Shown here in pieces: positions 25,233-33,985 of a stretch of 50,171 bases of DNA; the first letter of the stretch is position 1; every line of letters begins with the position of its first letter. The position numbers and the translations under genes were made by a program. The notes beneath the pieces were generated by a model. It was not told where the DNA came from. It made no database searches and was given only the letters and a program-made list of their open reading frames with translations. The DNA is from JAICND01 sp040905905 (GTDB lineage: Bacteria; Actinomycetota; Acidimicrobiia; Spongiisociales; ZC4RG35): contig JBBDQN010000017.1 of assembly GCA_040905905.1 (NCBI GenBank), forward strand, positions 1-50,171, in the 5' to 3' direction.

Positions 25233-25963
25233 GTCGGACTGCTCTGGTCACCGGCGCTTCCCGTGGTATCGGGCGTGCGATTGCCCTCGAATTGGCCAGG
25301 CGCGGCCACTCTGTCGTGGTGAACTTTGCAACCCGCGCTGATGCCGCCGAAGAAGTTGTGGCAGCCGTGGAGTCGGGTGGTGGCAAAGCAGTGGCCATTG
25401 GAGCGGACGTATCCATGCCCGAGCAGGTGGATCGCCTGTTCGCTGAGACGGCCGAGCGCTTTGGTCAGGTGGAGATTCTGGTCAACAATGCGGGTATCAC
25501 CTCCGACAATTTGTTGTTGCGGATGTCTGTCGAGGAGTTCGACCGGGTCGTCGCCACCAACCTCCGTTCGGCTTTCCTCTGCTCTAAGGCCGCGGTCCAC
25601 GGAATGCTGCGAGGAAGATGGGGCAGGTTGATTTCGATCAGTTCTGTGGCCGGGCTCTCCGGCAATCCCGGGCAGGCAAACTACGCGGCCTCCAAGGCCG
25701 GGTTGATCGGGCTTGCCAAGTCCGTTGCAAAGGAGGTCGGGTCCCGGGGTATTACCGTCAATGTCGTCGCTCCCGGTTTTGTTGCCACCGAAATGACCCA
25801 TGGCCTCGGCGAAGAGGTTAAAACCGGGGTTTTGGGATCGATTGCACTGGGCCGCTTCGGCGATCCGGCCGAAGTGGCTGCGGTGGTTGGCTTCCTCGCC
25901 TCCGAGGAAGCCGCTTACGTAACGGGGCAAGTGATAAGCGTCGACGGGGGCCTGGCGCTTTAA
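25229..25963 (+). CDS. fabG: 3-oxoacyl-ACP reductase
   Basis: The NADPH-dependent SDR enzyme that reduces 3-oxoacyl-ACP. The 244-residue length is typical. Motifs: TGASRGIGRAIA for the cofactor, NNAGIT, and the catalytic Ser139, Tyr152, Lys156 in the SISSVAG and NYAASKAG segments. The start is TTG at 25229, overlapping the fabH stop (TTGA). A weak start of this kind suits translation coupled to fabH. Confidence 0.96.
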   Translation: MSRTALVTGASRGIGRAIALELARRGHSVVVNFATRADAAEEVVAAVESGGGKAVAIGADVSMPEQVDRLFAETAERFGQVEILVNNAGITSDNLLLRMSVEEFDRVVATNLRSAFLCSKAAVHGMLRGRWGRLISISSVAGLSGNPGQANYAASKAGLIGLAKSVAKEVGSRGITVNVVAPGFVATEMTHGLGEEVKTGVLGSIALGRFGDPAEVAAVVGFLASEEAAYVTGQVISVDGGLAL

Positions 25964-25994
25964 TCGCGGGCTACACAAAAGGAGCAGAAAGAAG

Positions 25995-26240
25995 ATGGAT
26001 CGCGCAGATATCGAATCCCGGCTGCGGGACGTGCTGGTTTCCGAGCTGGGACTCGATGCCGCCAAGATCAACCTCGGAGCCAACTTCGAGCAGGATCTCG
26101 ACGTTGACTCGCTTGGGGTGGTCGAGCTGCTTATGGCGATGGAGGACGAGTTCGGCGTCAAGATCCCCGACGACGAGGCCGAGCACATCCACACCGTTGG
26201 TGAAGCAGTCGATCTGGTCCATACCAAGCTCAACAGCTGA
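25995..26240 (+). CDS. acpP: acyl carrier protein
   Basis: An 81-residue, acidic four-helix carrier protein. Ser39 in LDVDSLGVVELLMAMEDEFG is the 4'-phosphopantetheine attachment site. It is preceded by an AAAGGAG ribosome site. It lies between fabG and fabF as in many type II fatty-acid clusters. Confidence 0.96.
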   Translation: MDRADIESRLRDVLVSELGLDAAKINLGANFEQDLDVDSLGVVELLMAMEDEFGVKIPDDEAEHIHTVGEAVDLVHTKLNS

Positions 26241-26257
26241 GCGGCGGTTTTCGACAG

Positions 26258-27508
26258 GTGAATTCACGCCGTCGGGTCGTTGTGACCGGCATGGGGGTGT
26301 TGACCCCGGTGGGCAACGACGTTGAAGCGTTTTGGGCTTCATTGATGTCAGGAACTTCGGGGGCGGGGCCCATTACCCGTTTTGACCCCTCCGGCATGAG
26401 ATGCCAGATCGCCGCCGAGTTGAAGAATTACGACGCCGAGGACCACTTCGAGCGCAAAGAGATCCGCCGACTCGATGCCTATAACCAGTATTTCCTGGTG
26501 GCGGCCCGCCAGGCCATGAAGGACGCCGGGCTGGCATTTCCGCCCGACGATGATATGGCTGCCCGGGCCGGCGTCATGGTTGGGGGCGGGTTCGGGGGCA
26601 TGGGGACCTTCATCGATGAGATCCGGGTGCTCGAAGCCCGTGGGGCCGATCGGGTGAGCCCGACCGGGATCCCCAGGATCATCGCCAACATGGCGGCCGG
26701 GCTGGCTTCGATCGAGCACAATCTGTTGGGCCCGGTGTCCTGTGTCGTCACCGCCTGTTCCGCCTCGGCCAATGCCATCGGCGATGCCGCCGAGATCATC
26801 CGCCGGGGAGCGGCCGACGTCATGCTCACCGGAGGCACCGAGGCAGCCATCACCGACTATGCGGTGGCAAGTTTTGGCCAATCGCGGGCGCTCTCCACCC
26901 GCAACGCCGATCCCACCCGGGCTTGCCGACCTTTCGATGCGGGCCGCGATGGGTTTGTCATGGGCGAGGGGGCCGGAGCCCTGGTGCTCGAAGAACGAGA
27001 GCGCGCCATCGCTCGCGGTGCCCGGGTTTACGCGGAATTCGGTGGTTACGGGATGTCGGCCGATGCCTATCACATCACCCTGCCCCGACCGGGCGGGATC
27101 GGGGCGGCGCGGGCCATGACCGCGGCGATGGCCGATGCGGATATCGGCCCAGCCGATCTCGGATATATCAACGCTCATGGGACCTCAACCGAGGCCAACG
27201 ACGCGACCGAAACCGCGGCGATCAAGGTAGCCCTCGGAGAACACGCCTACCGGGTGCCTATCTCGTCTACCAAGTCGATGACCGGCCACGTCCTGGGTGG
27301 AGCCGGGGCCGTGGAGGCGATCGCTTCGATCCTGGCGATGGAACGGGGAAAGTTGCCCCCCACCATCAACTATGAGGACCCCGATCTTGAGTGTGATCTC
27401 GATTACGTGCCCAACACCCCCCGCGACGCCCGGGTCGATTGGGTCATGTCAAACTCCTTCGGGTTTGGCGGACACAACGTTGCCCTGGTGTTCAGCCGGC
27501 CCTCATGA
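26258..27508 (+). CDS. fabF: 3-oxoacyl-ACP synthase II
   Basis: Elongating condensing enzyme of type II fatty-acid synthesis, 416 residues. The Cys-His-His triad is visible: Cys167 in VVTACSASANA, His307 in NAHGTSTEAND, His344 in STKSMTGHVLGGAGAVEA, with the conserved Lys339. The GTG start at 26258 gives MNSRRRVVVTGMGVLTPVGN. It is the last gene of the long co-directional run; its 3' end overlaps the oppositely oriented 84-residue membrane protein gene by six bases. I see no intrinsic terminator here. Confidence 0.96.
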   Translation: MNSRRRVVVTGMGVLTPVGNDVEAFWASLMSGTSGAGPITRFDPSGMRCQIAAELKNYDAEDHFERKEIRRLDAYNQYFLVAARQAMKDAGLAFPPDDDMAARAGVMVGGGFGGMGTFIDEIRVLEARGADRVSPTGIPRIIANMAAGLASIEHNLLGPVSCVVTACSASANAIGDAAEIIRRGAADVMLTGGTEAAITDYAVASFGQSRALSTRNADPTRACRPFDAGRDGFVMGEGAGALVLEERERAIARGARVYAEFGGYGMSADAYHITLPRPGGIGAARAMTAAMADADIGPADLGYINAHGTSTEANDATETAAIKVALGEHAYRVPISSTKSMTGHVLGGAGAVEAIASILAMERGKLPPTINYEDPDLECDLDYVPNTPRDARVDWVMSNSFGFGGHNVALVFSRPS

Positions 27509-27757
27509 GCCTTGTCGGCGTTCTCGATATTCGGCTATAGACCGGTACACCAGCGAGAGCACGATGGCGACGCCGATGGTGGCACCGACCAAACTGGCGA
27601 CACCAACTAATACAGCCGTGACGGGACAGCCCGCATCGATGGCGGTGTTGGCATCGAGACTGCACGAGGCTTCGGTGACCAGCCACCCCAGATACCCGAT
27701 CAACAGCCCTAGCGCCAGGGCCGGAACCCCGATCCACGGATTAGGTCGGAACTTCAC
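27503..27757 (-). CDS. small membrane protein, function unknown
   Basis: An 84-residue protein with two likely membrane helices, about residues 10-28 (VPALALGLLIGYLGWLVTE) and 46-68 (AVLVGVASLVGATIGVAIVL), joined by a loop with two cysteines (Cys32, Cys44) that may lie outside the membrane. I do not recognise it. The start is GTG at 27757, overlapping the preceding stop (GTGA). Confidence 0.65.
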   Translation of the reverse strand: MKFRPNPWIGVPALALGLLIGYLGWLVTEASCSLDANTAIDAGCPVTAVLVGVASLVGATIGVAIVLSLVYRSIAEYRERRQGS

Positions 27758-28551
27758 CGTCGTTGGCCTCGAGGCCGTCCCCGCTTATCGAGACCGGCGG
27801 TGTGCAACACATCGGCCGGTGCGAGCTCCGGTGGAATCGGAATCGGGTGACCCCTCTCGACCAGCGGCCGCACGGCCAGACGAGTCGCGCTGGTCCAGGC
27901 GAGGGCGACAGCAGCCACCATTCCAGCAACCCAAACCCATAGGGTCGGTGCAGGCAACAACCCACCAGCCGCTGCGAGAACGGGAGTGGCCAACCTGGGC
28001 GCCCATTCTCGACCGGGCCAGCGCCTGACATACCAGGCCAGCACCAGCCAGGTGACTGCGGTCAGCAGAGGGAGCCTCCCCGGGTCCTCGGCACCAGAGA
28101 CCAGGGCCGCCGCCGGCCCCACTCCCAGGAGGATCAGTGAGAGGGCCACAGCTGGGCCCGGAACGGGTGTGGCGGGCGGCCGTTGCCTGATCCACCCGCC
28201 CAGGCTGGCGTCGGCCAAAAGGGCCCCGGTGACCGCAAGCAAGGCGACTCCGGTCCACCACAACGCGGTGACCGGACCCACCGCAGCGATGATGCCCTCG
28301 ACCACCACCAGACCCCAGGCCAGGCGATAGCCCAGCGGGCTGGACTGCACCAGTATCAGGGCGACTGACACCGCCGCCGCCACTAAGAGACCGGCGCCGA
28401 GCACCGCTGCCGCTTCGGGCACCCAGGGCCCGGAGGTTGCTGCCAGGACGATGGTCCATGCCAAAGCTGTGAGCATCACGAGAGCCGAGGCAAGAAGGTG
28501 TCGACGTCCGCTCACATCCGACAGTGTCGGCAATGCGCCGGTTGTGTGCAA
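27754..28551 (-). CDS. multi-pass membrane protein, function unknown
   Basis: A 265-residue hydrophobic protein with about seven or eight membrane segments, starting near residue 19 (LLASALVMLTALAWTIVLAA). The last ~40 residues are hydrophilic. No transporter or enzyme signature is visible. Start is probably TTG at 28551, with AAGG five bases before it; a GTG at 28512 is the alternative and still precedes the first helix. It lies seven bases after the phosphatase gene and is coupled to the next small membrane gene. Confidence 0.65.
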   Translation of the reverse strand: MHTTGALPTLSDVSGRRHLLASALVMLTALAWTIVLAATSGPWVPEAAAVLGAGLLVAAAVSVALILVQSSPLGYRLAWGLVVVEGIIAAVGPVTALWWTGVALLAVTGALLADASLGGWIRQRPPATPVPGPAVALSLILLGVGPAAALVSGAEDPGRLPLLTAVTWLVLAWYVRRWPGREWAPRLATPVLAAAGGLLPAPTLWVWVAGMVAAVALAWTSATRLAVRPLVERGHPIPIPPELAPADVLHTAGLDKRGRPRGQRR

Positions 28552-28558
28552 GCCAGCC

Positions 28559-29155
28559 TTATCCCTGAGGACGCCAGTGCCCCACCTCCCTCCAGGGGTT
28601 GCCCCACTCGAGGGTGATCACCGAGCAGTGGCCGGGTTTGTCCTGATGCTGGGCCGCGGCCGGTTTCCCGGTGAGACGCAGACGGGCCGCTTGCAGCGGA
28701 TCCTGATGTCCGATGACTACCACGTCGCCGGCCGCCTCTTCCAACCGTTTGATGATGACGGTGCAGACCCGGGCGGCAAGGTGGTCCAAAGATTCGCGGG
28801 CAAAGGGCAGATCGGTTGGGTCGGCGCGGTAGGCCTCCAGTTCACCAACGCGCTGGACCGGAAGGTCCGACCAGGGGATCCCGGTCCAGGAGTCAAGCCG
28901 CCACTCGATCAGGTCGGGGTCGACCTTGATCGGTAAAAGGTGAGGGCTGGCGACCAATTCAGCGGTTCGGAGCGCCCGCTGCAGCGGCGATGCCCAGACT
29001 TCTGTGACCGGGTGGGCGCCAAGATAGGCCGCCGCCTGGGCCGCCTGGCGGCGGCCGGTGTCAGACAGGTCGAAACCGGGAATGTCGCCATAGACCAAGC
29101 CGTCGGGGTTATGGACCTCCCCATGGCGAACGAGGTGGATAGACACCGGATCCAT
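28559..29155 (-). CDS. histidine phosphatase family protein
   Basis: A 198-residue phosphoglycerate-mutase-like phosphatase. The phosphohistidine motif LVRHGEVHN is near the N-terminus, the acid-base region is EWRLDSWTGIPWSDL, and the second histidine is in VVVIGHQDPLQAARLR. The substrate cannot be told; relatives act on cobalamin precursors, phosphosugars or nucleotides. It heads a three-gene minus-strand unit and is divergent from the 79-residue gene upstream of dinB, with 30 bases between the two ATGs. Confidence 0.85.
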   Translation of the reverse strand: MDPVSIHLVRHGEVHNPDGLVYGDIPGFDLSDTGRRQAAQAAAYLGAHPVTEVWASPLQRALRTAELVASPHLLPIKVDPDLIEWRLDSWTGIPWSDLPVQRVGELEAYRADPTDLPFARESLDHLAARVCTVIIKRLEEAAGDVVVIGHQDPLQAARLRLTGKPAAAQHQDKPGHCSVITLEWGNPWREVGHWRPQG

Positions 29156-29185
29156 TTTGGTGGGGTTTCTTGACTCTCAAGCCAC

Positions 29186-29425
29186 ATGAGGGTCGTTCGG
29201 GTCGTCTATGGCAGAGCTAGATTCGGCTCGGTGGGAGATCGGCGGGAGTTGTCTGCGTTTGAGTTGACCACCCTGCCGCCCCGAAGGGCTGTGACGGTCA
29301 GCGGCGACATCGAGGTAGGGAACGTCATGACTGTCACCGGTCCGGCCGGCGCCCTGTTCTCCCTCGACCTCGAGGCTTCACAGAAAGGTCTGGTGGTTCG
29401 ATTGAGTGTTGGAGTCGCCGCGTGA
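29186..29425 (+). CDS. small protein upstream of dinB, function unknown
   Basis: A 79-residue protein, MRVVRVVYGRARFGSVGDRR..., rich in short beta-type stretches and lacking membrane segments or cysteine motifs. The strongest sign that it is real is the GTGA overlap of its stop with the dinB start. I do not recognise the family. Confidence 0.6.
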   Translation: MRVVRVVYGRARFGSVGDRRELSAFELTTLPPRRAVTVSGDIEVGNVMTVTGPAGALFSLDLEASQKGLVVRLSVGVAA

Positions 29426-30615
29426 AGGACTTTCTGGAGCCGATTCTGCACGTGGACATGGACGCCTTCTTCGTCGAGGTCGAGCGTTTGCGAGATCCAG
29501 GGCTCCGCCATAAGCCGGTGGTGGTGGGAGGTGCCGGTAACCGGGGGGTGGTGGCATCGGCGAGCTACGAAGCCCGCAAATTCGGGGTGCGTTCGGCGAT
29601 GCCAATGAGCACAGCCCGGCGAATGTGCCCAGACCTGGTTGTGGTGCCGACCGCACACGACGAGTACCAGCGGGTGTCGGAAATGGTGTTCGGGATTTTT
29701 CGCGAGTTCACTCCACTTGTCGAGGGTTTGTCACTCGATGAGGCCTTTCTTGACGTGGCAGGATTGCGAAGGGTCTACCAGCATCCGATCGAGATCGGCC
29801 ACGGCATCAGGAAGCGGGTGCGAGCGGAGCTGGGTCTGCCTGCCTCGGTCGGCATCGCCGCAACCAAATTCGTCGCCAAGCTTGCTTCGGAGATAGCCAA
29901 GCCGGACGGGCTCAAACACATTCCCCGGGCCGACACCCTGGGGTTCCTTCACGCCCTCCCGGTGCGCTCTCTGTGGGGGGTGGGAGAGGCGACCCATGCC
30001 GCCCTCGAGCAACTGGGTGTTGCGAAGGTGGGTGACCTGACAACCATCGACCTGCGGACCCTGGAGAACCGCCTCGGTGTGTCCAATGGGAGTCACCTGG
30101 CGGCATTGGCCCGCGGTGAAGACCCTCGCCAGGTGGTGGCGGACACTGCCGCCAAATCGATCTCGGTTTCGGAAACCTACGAACACGACCTCACCAACAG
30201 CCAGCAGGTCGATACCGAGTTGCTGCGGCTATGCGACCGTCTTGGTTCGCGAATGCGCCGATCAGGTCTGGCCGGTCGCACCATCTCGTTGAAGGTCCGC
30301 TATTCAGATTTCACCACGATCAACCGCAGCATCACCTTTGATCACTCCACCGATAACTCGCATGAACTGCGCCGAGCCGTAAAGCTTCTGGCCGACAAGG
30401 TCGCATGGACTCGACCGGTGCGCTTGCTTGGAGTGGAGGTAGGCACCCTGATGGAAGTTGGCTCGCCCCGTCAACTTTCCACAGAGGAGCCGCCCAAGTG
30501 GGGTGATCTCGCAGATGCGGTCGAACAGATCAGGGGGCGGTACGGCGTCCGGGCCATCAAACCGGCCCGGCTCCAGGATCCGGTCAAGAAGCCAACACAC
30601 CCTGGTTCAGATTGA
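29422..30615 (+). CDS. dinB: DNA polymerase IV (Y-family)
   Basis: Error-prone translesion polymerase, 397 residues. The catalytic acids are in HVDMDAFF (Asp12) and SLDEAF (Asp106, Glu107). Palm, finger and thumb (GVGEATHAALEQLG, helix-hairpin-helix) and little-finger (KVRYSDFTTINRS) regions follow in the normal order. The place where many homologues carry a QLxLF clamp-binding motif reads RQLSTEEPPKW, without the aromatic pair, so the clamp contact may be weak or elsewhere. The start is GTG at 29422, coupled to the small gene before it. Confidence 0.94.
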   Translation: MKDFLEPILHVDMDAFFVEVERLRDPGLRHKPVVVGGAGNRGVVASASYEARKFGVRSAMPMSTARRMCPDLVVVPTAHDEYQRVSEMVFGIFREFTPLVEGLSLDEAFLDVAGLRRVYQHPIEIGHGIRKRVRAELGLPASVGIAATKFVAKLASEIAKPDGLKHIPRADTLGFLHALPVRSLWGVGEATHAALEQLGVAKVGDLTTIDLRTLENRLGVSNGSHLAALARGEDPRQVVADTAAKSISVSETYEHDLTNSQQVDTELLRLCDRLGSRMRRSGLAGRTISLKVRYSDFTTINRSITFDHSTDNSHELRRAVKLLADKVAWTRPVRLLGVEVGTLMEVGSPRQLSTEEPPKWGDLADAVEQIRGRYGVRAIKPARLQDPVKKPTHPGSD

Positions 30616-30627
30616 ACATGGGATTCG

Positions 30628-30656
30628 TATACTGAGCAGACCGGGTCATTGACCCG
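30628..30656 (+). promoter_or_regulatory. candidate promoter and 5' UTR hairpin of the DUF3040 gene
   Basis: TATACT at 30628-30633 is a near-consensus -10. Just after the expected start point a 6-bp perfect hairpin lies at 30642-30656 (CGGGTC, loop ATT, GACCCG). No convincing -35. The hairpin has no T-run, so it is not a terminator. Confidence 0.45.
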
Positions 30657-30689
30657 ACGACGAGAACAGTGTGCTGAGGAGCGGAGTTA

Positions 30690-31025
30690 ATGCCTCTGAA
30701 CGATCGGGAGCAGAAAATCCTGGCGGAGATCGAACGCCACTTCTACGAAGAAGATCCGGCGCTCGCTCATGCAGTCCGCAACATCACTCGCAAGGCGCGC
30801 CTCGGGTTGCGGCTGCCGGTCCTCGGAGTGATCGCGGGTGTCGTCGTCATCGCTCTCACGTTTACGCGCGACACCCGAGTCGCCCTCGCCGGCTTCGCGT
30901 TGTTGGTTACCTCCGCCACCGTGCTCGTGCACTCGATCAGAGCGCGCAGTTACGAAGTTGATGGCGAGGACGAGTCGAATCCGCAAACTTCGAAACGCGG
31001 ACGTCGACGCTTCGGACGCGCGTAG
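30690..31025 (+). CDS. DUF3040 membrane protein
   Basis: A 111-residue protein of the actinobacterial DUF3040 family: N-terminal MPLNDREQKILAEIERHFYE (the conserved soluble segment), then two membrane helices (about 41-60 and 65-84) and a basic tail. Its role is unknown. A GGAG site lies eight bases before the ATG. In other actinobacteria DUF3040 genes are often found near the division cluster, as here. Confidence 0.85.
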   Translation: MPLNDREQKILAEIERHFYEEDPALAHAVRNITRKARLGLRLPVLGVIAGVVVIALTFTRDTRVALAGFALLVTSATVLVHSIRARSYEVDGEDESNPQTSKRGRRRFGRA

Positions 31026-31158
31026 TCGCGGCCGACTATCGTTCCGCCCCCACCCGGTTACATGTCGTATGACTGAGGGGACCGGTTGGGGGATTTATTG
31101 GGAGGAAAACCGATCACCTGGCGATCGGATGAGCGGCGTTGCGGAGGAGAGGTTTCAG

Positions 31159-31656
31159 TTGCAGCAGGGTTTCACGGCGGAGCAAGCAAGCAAGCTAACC
31201 AACTGCACACCACATCAACTGCGATATTGGGACCGGGTCAAACTAGTGGTCCCCGCAATACAGGGAACCGGGGGTCGACCGGGAGTGAGGCGTCTCTATT
31301 CGTTCCGCGACCTGGTCGCCCTCCGTGTTGTGAGGAGCCTGCTGGACAATGGGATGTCGTTGCAACGGGTGCGCCGGGCCTGGGACTATCTGCGCCGGTA
31401 CGGGGACATGGAGAATCACCTCGGCCATCTCAAGCTGGTCAGCGATGGTGCAACCATCTACCAGGTCGAGGTCGAAGGTGAAGTGTTGGACGCACTGCGG
31501 GAGGGTCAACTCGCGTTCTTCGGACGCATCGAGCACATCGCCCGTGAGGTCCAGGAGGACGTCACCCGTTTTGAGCTCGATCGTGATCAGTTCTTGACGA
31601 TGCTTCGTCGCGTTGAAGACGACGTCAGCGACGAGCGGCGGAGCTTCGGTCGTTGA
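31159..31656 (+). CDS. MerR-family transcriptional regulator
   Basis: A 165-residue regulator. Residues 4-75 form a winged helix MerR domain (FTAEQASKLTNCTPHQLRYW, then GVRRLYSFRDLVALRVVRSL, then NGMSLQRVRRAWDYLRR); the remaining ~90 residues are a domain with a beta segment and a long acidic helix. No cysteine pair for metal sensing is seen. I chose TTG at 31159, because GGAGGAGAGG ends six bases before it and the MerR domain begins at once. ATG at 31129 or 31069 would add 10 or 30 residues but lack a well-placed ribosome site. The 3' end overlaps the transglutaminase-like gene by 32 bases, tail to tail. Confidence 0.83.
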   Translation: MQQGFTAEQASKLTNCTPHQLRYWDRVKLVVPAIQGTGGRPGVRRLYSFRDLVALRVVRSLLDNGMSLQRVRRAWDYLRRYGDMENHLGHLKLVSDGATIYQVEVEGEVLDALREGQLAFFGRIEHIAREVQEDVTRFELDRDQFLTMLRRVEDDVSDERRSFGR

Positions 31657-33985
31657 CTGGCTCCCGATAGGGCTGGCGGAACAACGAGCGGGGTTGAGCC
31701 CATGACCACCACCATTGCCACTTCGTCAGGTCTCGCTTGAGGCGCGCCTCGGCGGAGTAGAACGCCTCCAGGCGGTCTTCGGCGATCTGATCCCCGTATA
31801 TCGCGGCTCCCAAACGGGACGCCAAAGGCAACAGGCCCCGATCGACCGAGATCGCAGTTTCGGCGGGAGTTCGGGAAGGATCCAGGGTGTGGCCGAGATC
31901 CCGCAGCCGGTCGGTGATCTCTGCCCAGGCAGCACTGATGTCACCCTCCTTGAGGCTGGCCAGCCGTCGCCGGCGTCGCATAGCCTTGAAAAGAGGGATC
32001 ACACCCGTGACCACCAGGACCGAGACAGTTGCTGCTATGAAGACCGCAGGCGAAACTCCTCCCAGCCCATTCCCGGGCGCTCCGATGGTCGGATCGTCGC
32101 CGGGGAGGAGCTCCTCCGGAAGCCGGAGGGGTCCGGTCGGGGTCGTCAAGCCCGGATCCGGGTTGGTGGGCGCCGGCAGATATTCGGCGGGCTGAAAGCC
32201 GACCTCCTCAACAAGTGACGGGTTGATGCGATCGGACCGGGGGGTGGGGTCAAACCGCACCCATCCCTGGCTGGGCAGGAAGAGCTCGACCCAGGCGTGG
32301 GCATGACGGGCTCTCACAATGATCAGGTCGGTGCCGTCATCCTGTGGCTCCACGTCACCAGGGGCGAAACCGATTACGACCCGGCTGGGTATATCCAGGG
32401 TGCGGGCCATCACTGCCATCGCCGTGGCGAACTGTTCGCAGTAGCCGGTCCGGTAATTCCGGCTTTGGTCGTCGGTTAGCCAGGAAGTGAGATCGAGGGT
32501 CGAATGACCGGTCGAGGCCGAGGCGTCGTATGTGAACGCCGAAGATCGGAAGAAGGCTTCCAACAGCAAAGCCGCCTCGAATTCTGTGCTGGCACGAGCA
32601 GTCGTATCGACCGCAAGATCGCCAATAGCTGATGGAAGGTTGTCGGGAAGGTCCGTGTAGTTCTGCCTCACCATCGACGGGATGGGCTGGATCGGCGAAG
32701 CGGTGGGAGCCAGTTCGATCGCACCGTCGGCCACAGCCGCGGCAAAGATTGGGGATAGCGCCCCACCGGTCGAGGCCAGCACCGCCAGGTCGGGCGTAGG
32801 GACCTTCGAAGTGACGTTGTAGCGAAGGCCTTCTGAGGTACGTGTGTCGAACCGGATCGATCCGTCTTCCCGGGCTCTGAAGCTGTCGGCCAGGATCAGG
32901 TCGTTCGTCTCGAGAGCCACTGGTGAGTAGAGAACCGGCAGGACGTTTTGGCGAAGCGCATGGATCCTGACGGTTTGGTTGACCCTGGTGATCGGTCCGC
33001 TGAATCGAAAGTCTTCGATCTCCCAGTCCCATTCGACGACAGGTCGAACGAAGCGCAGACTGCTTTGCAACCAGAGTTCGCCGTCGAAGTCGTCGAGCGT
33101 GCTGAGCATCCAGTACAGATCCTCATTGCGTGGCGCCGAATCGCTCACTGTGGCGACGAAAACCACGGTGGCGTCGTTGCGCACCAGGTCCTGTTGCATG
33201 CTGGTGAACAGGTTGAAGGCCACGCCACCGAAGAGTCCGCCGAAGCCACTGGCGTTGCGCCAACGCATCAGACCGGATTCGGGTACCGCTGCCGCGAGGG
33301 TTGCGGTAGAGAGGATGGCAGTCGCCACTAGGGCACCGATCATCGCGGTGGGTAGGGCTCGCCCGGTCGATGAGATCACCCTGCCCGAATCGATGCTGCG
33401 GACTCGTCCCGTTGCCCGGCGGGCCCGCCCCGCCATCAAGCCCAAAGCAGAGACCAGGGCCAGGCCGGCGGGCCAGAACCAACGAGCGGGGCTGCGGTCG
33501 AGCGTCGCAATAACCAGGTAGAAGGCGATGAGGGGAATCACCATCAACAAGGGCCGTCGTTTTGAGGCCCCGTATCCGACGATTCCTCCCAGCACCCAGA
33601 AGACGGCGGCAACCCCGGCAATCAGGCCGGCGACGGCGAGGACCGGGGGCGCCCCGAAGCGCAGCAGCTCTAGTGCGACGGGGATCTCCTCGCCCAGCGC
33701 GAACAGTGTCTCTCCGGTCGGGATCACTCCCAGCAAAAGGGTTGCGCCGGCGGCCGTGCGGGCCAGCGCCAGGCCTGCTCCGATCAAAGTGATCAGGACC
33801 ACCAGCCAGCGACGGGCACCCGCCATCAATGCCCCCATACTTGCGGCCATCCCCAGAATGAAGGAGGCAGCCAGGATCAGGCGCCAGTCGACGGCGCCGA
33901 CCCCGGATGACAGGACCGTTCCCAGCCGTGTCATCACGAGGAGGAAGGCGCCGGAAGTGGCTATCCAGCCGAGACGGATGTCCAT
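31625..33985 (-). CDS. transglutaminase-like membrane protein (TgpA type)
   Basis: A large membrane protein (about 786 residues). The first ~210 residues hold about six membrane helices. A long outside region follows, containing a transglutaminase-core domain with catalytic Cys516 (GYCEQFATAMA), His561/563 (RHAHAWVELFL) and Asp579 (VRFDPTP). Another membrane helix comes near 660 (AVFIAATVSVLVVTGVIPLF), then a cytoplasmic DUF4129-like tail. The family may act as protease or cross-linking enzyme on envelope proteins; its true substrate is not known. I favour the ATG at 33985 (MDIRLGWIA) over one 36 bases upstream because it starts directly before the first helix. It overlaps the DUF58 gene by 25 bases. 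Confidence 0.88.
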   Translation of the reverse strand: MDIRLGWIATSGAFLLVMTRLGTVLSSGVGAVDWRLILAASFILGMAASMGALMAGARRWLVVLITLIGAGLALARTAAGATLLLGVIPTGETLFALGEEIPVALELLRFGAPPVLAVAGLIAGVAAVFWVLGGIVGYGASKRRPLLMVIPLIAFYLVIATLDRSPARWFWPAGLALVSALGLMAGRARRATGRVRSIDSGRVISSTGRALPTAMIGALVATAILSTATLAAAVPESGLMRWRNASGFGGLFGGVAFNLFTSMQQDLVRNDATVVFVATVSDSAPRNEDLYWMLSTLDDFDGELWLQSSLRFVRPVVEWDWEIEDFRFSGPITRVNQTVRIHALRQNVLPVLYSPVALETNDLILADSFRAREDGSIRFDTRTSEGLRYNVTSKVPTPDLAVLASTGGALSPIFAAAVADGAIELAPTASPIQPIPSMVRQNYTDLPDNLPSAIGDLAVDTTARASTEFEAALLLEAFFRSSAFTYDASASTGHSTLDLTSWLTDDQSRNYRTGYCEQFATAMAVMARTLDIPSRVVIGFAPGDVEPQDDGTDLIIVRARHAHAWVELFLPSQGWVRFDPTPRSDRINPSLVEEVGFQPAEYLPAPTNPDPGLTTPTGPLRLPEELLPGDDPTIGAPGNGLGGVSPAVFIAATVSVLVVTGVIPLFKAMRRRRRLASLKEGDISAAWAEITDRLRDLGHTLDPSRTPAETAISVDRGLLPLASRLGAAIYGDQIAEDRLEAFYSAEARLKRDLTKWQWWWSWAQPRSLFRQPYREPVNDRSSAARR

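Noticed and set aside
24650..26233. 527-codon open frame on the minus strand across fabH-fabG-acpP
   Set aside because: It is antisense to three well-recognised fab genes, is rich in Ser/Arg/Pro without any domain, and arises from high GC content.
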